DNA of 64,000 nt from contig OY783197.1 in the NCBI GenBank assembly GCA_963678675.1, positions 23,355,934 through 23,419,933 of the forward strand. The letters run 5' to 3'. A program made the translations under genes and the position numbers. The DNA is from Xiphydria camelus. Lineage: Eukaryota > Arthropoda > Insecta > Hymenoptera > Xiphydriidae. Positions 57,331 through 64,000 of this stretch are shown one piece after another (the first letter of the stretch is position 1; the number at the start of each line of letters is the position of its first letter). The notes below the pieces were generated by a model. It worked only from the letters and a program-made list of their open reading frames with translations, was not told the DNA's origin and did no database searches.

Positions 57331-57952
57331 AAAGGTGCAATGTAATTAGCAATTTCTCTCGAGAGATCTCGCGCGATGCGAAGTTTTCCTTCTCTTCAAC
57401 TAATGGTAACATGAGCTTTAATGGTTTTAATTTACACACAGACGAACGGAGACTCGTGATTCGTTCGTCTGGATCTTTCACTCGAGACGTTGAGTAAGTT
57501 CTTATTTAATTCGAACTTCTAGAATATCGAACGGACTCAGTCCGGAACTTTAAGCTATAAGTAGAACAGATATTTTAGAGGGGTTCACTTTTTTCTTGCT
57601 CTCAGCGAAAAGTTCTCGCAGTTAGATTAATGTTGGGAGTGAAATTGGGAGGAAGCTTAGAGTAAGTATGACGCGAAACGATCTAATTGCCAGGTGGTCG
57701 CTTTGAGCTGCATCGTGTAGCTAGTAGTAGTGGGCTTACCAAACAGAACGGTGGTAGCTTTAAGTAGAATTAAGGGAATTCTGGAATAGAGCTTTAATTC
57801 TCCAAAATACAGTTGTGAAGTCTCTACTTTTATAACTTAGCAAATAAGTATTCGCGCGCGCGTAGCGAGAGGGTGGGAGGGTAACGTAGGCTTCGAGAAG
57901 GACTAATATTGTCTCTCAGTTCAAATTATATTAAATTAAATGCAGAGATTAT
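57331..57952. other. Sequence downstream of the desaturase
   Basis: Unique and AT-rich. It may contain the rest of a longer 3' untranslated region. No further gene is recognised. Confidence 0.4.
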
Positions 57953-58162
57953 ACTGAGAAAAATAACTTGGTTAATTTAACCAAAATCCTGGTGATGATG
58001 ACCAAACCGTTTGATGAAATGTAGATCCTTCATCTGTAACTGACCAATTTTTGGTAAGAATAACTAAATATTTGGTTCAGTTGACCAGTACTTTGGTCAG
58101 AATAACTAAACACATTTAACTAGATGTATTTCATCATTTTAACCGAATTATTTTTCTCAGTG
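57953..58162 (+). mobile_element. Family A MITE copy 9
   Basis: TACTGAGAAAAATAACTTGG to CCGAATTATTTTTCTCAGTG, followed by TA. At 210 bp it is one of the cleanest copies. Confidence 0.88.
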
Positions 58163-59740
58163 TATAGATAAGCGATAACCTATATTCGTGTTTCTTTTAG
58201 ATAAAACTATACGAATAATTTACGAGTATATTTAGTCTCTATTTCCCTTTGGATATCGTTTCCCTTAAAAAATCTTTGAAAAGCCCTGCACCGTACTTCG
58301 TATTCTTCATATTTCGATAAATTAGATTCTAATACCTAGTTTTTATTATACTTGTCGATTTCCTGTAAATACACGATTAGAATAAATAACGTAAATGACG
58401 AAACAAAAGAAAATCGTCTACTACATTTTTTGGTACTTCCTTCGGAGGCATATAAGAATATTCTTGGTTCGTTTCCCTCGTAAAGACATTTCGGCGCGGC
58501 ACGGAGGAAGGGCTCGACGTGCATGGGGTAACGGTAAGACCGGGGTGAGGGTGGGAGGGTCCCGTGCGCGCGCGAGAAGGTCGATCTGAAGATGGCGAGT
58601 GAGCGTAACTGATCTCCTATAAAAGAGGGAGGGAGGAAGGGAGGAAATGACGTCACGAATTTAGAGTCTCCTTTACGCGGTTCATAAGCAGTAATTTGGG
58701 ACGATATTTAAGAAGTTATAGACCTCGCGGTTAATAACGGTTATATTACGGTTATATTAAATCTACACGTAAGTTGCCACTTTGGTGAAATCTCTTCAAC
58801 TCTCGCGCTGCCGCGCTGTCGCTTCTCTCGACGATGGTAGATTTTTCCAAATTTCTCCTCCGAGAAAATCACCCCCGTCGTTGCGCGAAATGAAATTTGC
58901 AGACGTCGAGAATTCCGGGATATTTTACGGAAATACACAGCCAAGTTCGCGTGATTTTTCTCTCCATCTCCCGCGATTTAGCCGGCGGAGACCGATTCAG
59001 TGTCGAGCGATCCTCGGCCCCGTTACTCACCTGTTTTGGCAGGCAGGCAGTCAGACCGGCTGGTCGGGCGGGGCGCGTAATTAAAACGAGCCGGTGAGGG
59101 ATGCCCGTAATAAATTCCGCGCCGACACATTTATACTCGAATATAAATGATTTACCAGAGGAAAAGGAAAAGTTCAAAAGAGAGTTTCCAGTCTGACTTA
59201 AACGAGCAGCACTGCGTTGCCGGGTTCTCCTTTAAATTTGCTGTATTCTTCGACACCCCTCTGTCGCACCCCTCGACTGTGGCTTTTGTTTCGGAAACCC
59301 GTCCCGGTTTTCGGTGATTCACGTTCCACTTGACTCGACACCTCGGAGAAAGCAGTCATAGAATTGGTTTAAAGCGAGATAAGAGACGAGACATTCATTA
59401 CTGCATTTACTTTAACAAATTAGAACCGTTTTCGGCGACATCACGAGAGGTTGGGCTGTAGAAATTTTTCCCTTTCTTTCCGCCTCTTCGTGAGAGAGAG
59501 ATCGGTCCGGTAAATTATCTTGCGCGCACTCGCACGCCCTCCTTCCCATCCCCGGGATCGTCGTCCACCCCTCGCGAAAATCTCTCGCGAAATACGGCCC
59601 AATCAGGACGAGTCGCGGGCTCAGCAAGAAAAAACCATGATTCCGGTATGTTTGAGCAAAGCCCTTAATGCGCCTCAAAGGATTCTTTTTACGTTGCCAT
59701 GCTTCCGAAGACGGTCAATCTTTCTCGGTTCGTTCCTATC
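58163..59740. other. Unique sequence; CpG-rich 58480-59650
   Basis: Contains a candidate minus-strand promoter and leader exon (TATAAAT near 59129-59135, donor ACAG|GTGAGT at 59030). No coding exon of that putative gene was found to its left. Confidence 0.4.
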
Positions 59741-60244
59741 CACGAAAAGACTGATACCAGTAAATTTTACTGTATTTACTATAAAAGGGTTACACATAAG
59801 GGTTGTCGGATGTTCGTATTGTGCTCTCAGGCGGAAAAATTCTATAGATATATCTTCTATATGACCCATAAATAATTTCAGTCATACATGGATTATATAT
59901 AATTTTTATATATTTGTAACCATATAAGGACTATATACTCATTATACAAACATTCAAAAATATGTACATAGTCCTTACATAGTTAATATAGAAATCACAT
60001 CAAAACCGTATTCGATTAAAACCACATACGGTTTATATACAAAGTATTATATACCTATATAACTTTTCTGCCAGAGCTGAAGAACAATTTTTCCTTAGGA
60101 ACTAGTGAACTGTAATGGAAACCATTACGATTTAATATTTTCAAAAGAAAAATTACTGTACCGCACTGTAAAAAATCTGAAAACCCTCATGTGTACCTCT
60201 TTTATTACAAATACAGTAAAATTTACTGGTATCAGTCTTTCCGT
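59741..60244. mobile_element. Family B MITE, copy 2 (with an insertion)
   Basis: CACGAAAAGACTGATACCAG and CTGGTATCAGTCTTTCCGTG are the ends, with AGTAAATTTTACTGTATTT arms. The element at 59823-60077 interrupts the interior. Confidence 0.85.
59823..60077. mobile_element. AT-rich element nested in family B copy 2
   Basis: CTCTCAGGCGGAAAAATTCTA and CTATATAACTTTTCTGCCAGAG are the inverted ends; the interior repeats TACATAG/ATATAC-like words. Confidence 0.6.
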
Positions 60245-60544
60245 GTGGTGCCTCGTCATTGTCCTTTTATGAGGAAAATTTCTTTCGACTCAAATGCGAA
60301 TCAAGCCTTCGACGGCAGCGAAGGGCTCGCATCGATTCTCTGCGGTGTTCTCGCATTGGCATTAAGAGGTAGCCCGGAGGGGCGGGAGCGCTTTCTTTGC
60401 GGTCCAATTCGGGGTGAGCAAAACATCGTGAAAAATGCAGATAGGTACTCCGCAGTAATATACATTTCGAAGAAGGAACCGTAAAATTTAAATATTCGCA
60501 ATTTCCTCCTTCACAGTTAAATATTTATATCTACTTAACATTTT
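60245..60544. other. Unique sequence between repeats
   Basis: No gene recognised. Confidence 0.4.
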
Positions 60545-60776
60545 CTTTAAATTATATGTCCAAAAATCAAAATCTCTAGAACAGATTACTCGACTTCTCA
60601 TATATATACCTATAGTTTTTCATGATGATTAAGAAAATCATAGTTAGGATAAGGTGATATCAGAAAGAAAAAATAATATCCGGCACGATTTTATGCATGA
60701 GAATTTATTTTCTTCAGAAAATCATCGATATCTCTGTATGTTTTTGAGGTTAGATGTGTCATTTTCAGAATCAGTA
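60545..60776. repeat. Family D unit, site 5, split by family A copy 10
   Basis: AAATCATCGATATCTCTGTA and TCATTTTCAGAATCAGTA belong to the unit; its continuation (TATGAAAACATATATCG) resumes at 61108 after the inserted MITE. Confidence 0.65.
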
Positions 60777-61107
60777 CACTGGGAAAAATAACTTGAGAAA
60801 TATTTTGTGAAAAATTGTTTGGTGAAATATGAATCCATCTTTTTGGTTAAACTGACCATTTTTTGGTTGAAATAACTAGAGATGTAGTTAGAATAACTAA
60901 ATAAGTTAAGTACCATCCGATAACAAATACGTTAGATAGAAAGAGATACGTTAGGTATATCAATGACTGAAAATTTTATCTGCTTAAAGTTTCAAGAACT
61001 CTACTGCTCACTCTATTTGATTCAACTTACTAGTATTTTGGTTAGAATAACTAAACTCGTTTAATCAAATACGTCTTGTCATTCTAATCAAATTATTTGT
61101 CCGAGTG
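60777..61107 (+). mobile_element. Family A MITE copy 10, inserted into a family D unit
   Basis: CACTGGGAAAAATAACTTG to AATTATTTGTCCGAGTG, flanked by TA on both sides. About 110 unrelated bases (60905-61015) interrupt its middle. Confidence 0.8.
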
Positions 61108-63063
61108 TATGAAAACATATATCGAATATAGAGTGATCAAGATTCCGAAGATTTCGATTTTCGTGAAAATGTTAAGAAACAAAACCAGAGGAGAGTTAAC
61201 TGATCGTATTCAACCGATTGAACAATATTGTCTTCATCGATGTAATGAAATATTGATCTATCAATCTGTAATATTTAATTTCTAGAGGTAAATATTTTCC
61301 AATACCCGATAAGTACCTACAATTTTATTTACAAATTTCGATGACAATCTCAACGATTCAAAATAATTTACCGCAAGTCCTTCACGCGCCATCCAGGGTT
61401 GATTTAGGCTCGGAGCGTCTGGCTTAAGTTCTTAAGCCGTTTGGCGCGAAATTTCAGGGCGGATTTAGCCTCGAACAGTTGAGGGATTTGGAGCCCGATT
61501 CATCCGGAGAAAACGTGTGTCGAAAGGACAATTTGACCGAGGAGGAGTCGAAACAATCCGTCGGTATATCGATGCGTAGGCGACGAAGCCCAAGGGGGGT
61601 AACGGTTGTCAAGGGGCGTGCGAGGTCCCGGGAGTTTGACAAATGAAGTGAAGCCATTTTGTCCCGGGCGCGATATATCACTCCTTGCATCTCGTACCGA
61701 CGCGGGAATTGGTTTTCAAAGTTTTCCGGGGATGAGAAAAAAAGTTCGCTCATTCCTCCACGGCGGAGCGGCGACGGTGTATCGAAGGGATCGTTCGCTC
61801 GGGTGGTTTGCAAAAAAATAAAAAATACCAAGCGCCCTGTAAAATCGGGTAACGGAGGGGAAAAATCCCGGAGTAACTCGTTTTGCATAGATCTACCCCG
61901 CGATCGTCGCGCGCTCGATGCGAACCACCCTGAGCCACGGAATAATGAAATTAGTGGTACACGAGAAAAAACGAGCATTGAGAGGAGAACAAAGTTATCG
62001 CAGCTTTCGCGAGGGGTGAAAAGAGAGCCTGAATCGGTCGAGAGATTCGAAATTTTCCCGAAAAATGATCGCTCGCGTGGCGTCACTTCAACCCCGCCGC
62101 GCGCGTTTCGCAACGACCCCCTTTAATTTCCGCAGCGGCCGCCGTTCGCCGTCTAGCGCGCCCCGTCCGCGCGCGTATCATTGTGCGCCCAAAGTGCAAA
62201 ATGGCCGACTATTCCTTCCTGGTCTCGGAACCAGGGGCTGCGGTTGGGGAGGGAGAAGAGCCTCAAAGGGGGGAAAGATAAATATCCCGCCCTTAACAAA
62301 TCTTTCCGTTGCTTAGGCCGCAACAATGCCAGTATCCAGGAGCCTTTCACACAGCTCGCGTCGCAACAAAACGTATCTCCGCATCGACAAATGGCAGCCG
62401 TTACCCCCGCCCACCGCCGCTGCTCCGAAGAGCAGCCGCTCCATTCTATCGGGGGTCGTCCGCTATTCTCCCATACACACATTACGCCCTATCGATTTTC
62501 CAATCAGTTTTTGCCCTCGCCCTCTCCGCTCGCCCTCGGAGCCTCCGCGAAGGCGGAAGAGAAAGCGGCGCGGCGAGAGAGGGATGAGCCTTGGCGCAAA
62601 GACGGATTACGCGCGTCTCGTAATAAATGCACGCGGCCATTGCGCGGTCACCGGGGCGTGCGATTTCGCGTCGAGTGTATTCTCGCCAGGAGCGTCGGGA
62701 TCTCGCGTCGGTTCGCTCTCCCGCGGAGTCCTCGCGGTCCCCCCCCTCCCCCGCGGCGCGGAGGCCCGGAAACCTAATCTGCTTTCATCAACGCGGGTAA
62801 CATCGCGCGTCATCTCTCGAGATTGAGTTTGGCCGGGCACTCGCGGGACGGTAATGGAAAATCCTCGCGAGATAATGAATAGGTGAGTGGGTATGTCGCG
62901 TCGTGAGAACGCGGTGGTGGATATTGTGTGTTTACGAGATAATAAGAAGATCTAATCAGGAACGAGAGTTGCGTCTTGCTCGAAACGCTCATCTCGATTG
63001 AGAAAATGATGCTCCAAAAATATTCTCTCGAAAACGAGGAGCGACTATATGGAAAGATTGATA
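61108..63063. other. Unique sequence, GC-rich from 61400
   Basis: Long open frames on both strands (219 codons minus at 61454-62113; 198 and 166 codons plus at 62181-62826) overlap each other and have no recognisable domains. No gene is called. Confidence 0.4.
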
Positions 63064-63140
63064 CGCTGAGAGAAATAATTGGCGGTGTTAATGAAATATT
63101 TTCTTCAATCAGAAACACATAATTCCAGGATCGCGAGTCA
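63064..63140 (+). mobile_element. End fragment of a family M MITE
   Basis: CGCTGAGAGAAATAATTGGC and TTTTCTTCAATCAGAAACAC match 33510-33580. Confidence 0.45.
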
Positions 63141-63289
63141 CGGTTTTCTTCGTTTAAGGAAATATTTGATAGGGTCGAGTAATTGTTTCCTTCGCGCGGA
63201 AAGAATTTATTGGCCCCCAAAGATGCTCTTGTATCAGGAAAATATTATGTATCTATAGATACTCTTCAATCGGAAATGTGTATTCTTAA

Positions 63290-63433
63290 AAATTTGTAAA
63301 AAAATATGTTCTTGATTCAAGGCATTCTAAGGGAACATTGTCCTTTAACATAGTAGGAACATGACCAAAAACTCTTACATGTACCTGCTTTATTCTAAAT
63401 TCAGTAAAACTTACTGGTATCAGTCTATCCGTG
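63290..63433. mobile_element. Right-end fragment of a family B MITE
   Basis: TACATGTACCTGCTTTATTC, AGTAAAACTTACTGGTATCA and GTCTATCCGTG match the right end of family B; the left end is absent. Confidence 0.65.
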
Positions 63434-64000
63434 CAACATAATTAAAATTTTGAAAACTAAAAAAAAGCCGAAGTTCATCACAACCTCGAACGAGTACTTA
63501 TTAACTTTCGATTCTCGTCACGTCCACCCCCTCGAAACATTCTCCTCTAAAATACTGATGGTTATTTCAATAAGAGGAGAGAGGGCGAACTCGGCCACCG
63601 CACAGCCAATTCCATCGACAAATAATAAATATTCCATATCGAGTCGCCGCTAAAAATATCGACGACGGACTCAAGTGCGCACCGCGAAATGAACGAGGGT
63701 GTGCGCGCGTGTGCGAGCGCGACTCAATTAGTTGGGGAAAATCCGGAAAATGGCCTGCGGAAACAACCCCCGAAGCGACAATGCGGACTTACGTCAAGGT
63801 GCGGGATCCCCGTGGCGGAGCATGAAGTTATTGTCTCGGCGGAATGTGGAGCATATATATACACACGCTCATCCCCTCCCCCCTCCTGGGCGAGTCGCGT
63901 TCGTACAGCGACGTCCATTAGTAGCTCGTCCGTTACTCCGCTGAAAGGGGTCGCTCCGTGCAGCCCGTTTGCGTGAGAGAGAGAGAGAGAGAGATAGAGA
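63434..64000. other. Unique sequence to window end
   Basis: No gene recognised. It ends in a (GA)n tract from 63976 that continues past the window. Confidence 0.4.

Noticed and set aside
61454..62826. Long open frames of 219, 198 and 166 codons on both strands
   Set aside because: They overlap one another in GC-rich DNA where stops are rare, and none shows family motifs.
1..64000. A second desaturase copy, since the family is often tandemly duplicated in ants
   Set aside because: No other histidine-box coding sequence was seen on either strand by eye; a translated search would be needed to exclude degraded copies.

Overview
This window reads as insect nuclear DNA, most likely from an ant or related hymenopteran. 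The reasons are one intron-rich acyl-CoA desaturase gene of the insect Delta9/Delta11 type, CpG-rich unique blocks alternating with AT-rich transposon remnants, many long (GA)n/(CT)n tracts, and no operons or bacterial gene packing. The hymenopteran placement is inference; the insect placement is firm.

Only one gene can be assembled with confidence. It lies on the + strand with five coding exons (46633-46843, 49280-49410, 53286-53491, 54170-54352, 56900-57176) joined by GT-AG introns, and gives an intact 335-residue membrane desaturase. All three histidine boxes and the Asn/His ligand pair are present. A likely leader splice acceptor sits just before the start codon, a weak TATA/Inr promoter candidate lies about 1.3 kb upstream, and an AATAAA signal lies 149 bases past the stop. 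Four other exon-like pieces (1806-1844 minus, 11959-11979 plus, 30022-30194 plus, 59031-59105 minus) have good splice signals but cannot be joined into genes here.

Layout: 1-1.8 kb is unique CpG-rich DNA; 1.95-2.7 kb is a nest of small transposons; 3-13 kb is a mixture of MITEs and a palindromic satellite array; 14-15, 17.3-18.2, 23.7-24.4, 30.9-31.6, 35.4-36.3, 39.0-41.3 and 42.6-43.8 kb are CpG-rich unique blocks; 19.3-23.6 kb is dense in fold-back and inverted-repeat elements; 31.6-38.7 kb holds MITE clusters and a Harbinger-like element with another MITE inside it; 45-57.3 kb is the desaturase locus; 57.9-61.1 kb is another repeat cluster; 61.2-64 kb is unique and GC-rich.

The dominant theme outside the gene is a set of short non-autonomous DNA transposons. 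One family of about 240 bp occurs ten times, and several unrelated internal sequences carry the same end (CACTGAGAAAAA), usually next to TA dinucleotides. This suggests that a single Tc1/mariner-type transposase, not encoded here, mobilised several different MITEs. A second theme is a repeat built of alternating inverted units, present at five sites, one of them ending a few tens of bases before desaturase exon 2. Every desaturase intron carries at least one such element. No tRNA, rRNA, CRISPR array, intact transposase or reverse transcriptase gene was recognised.
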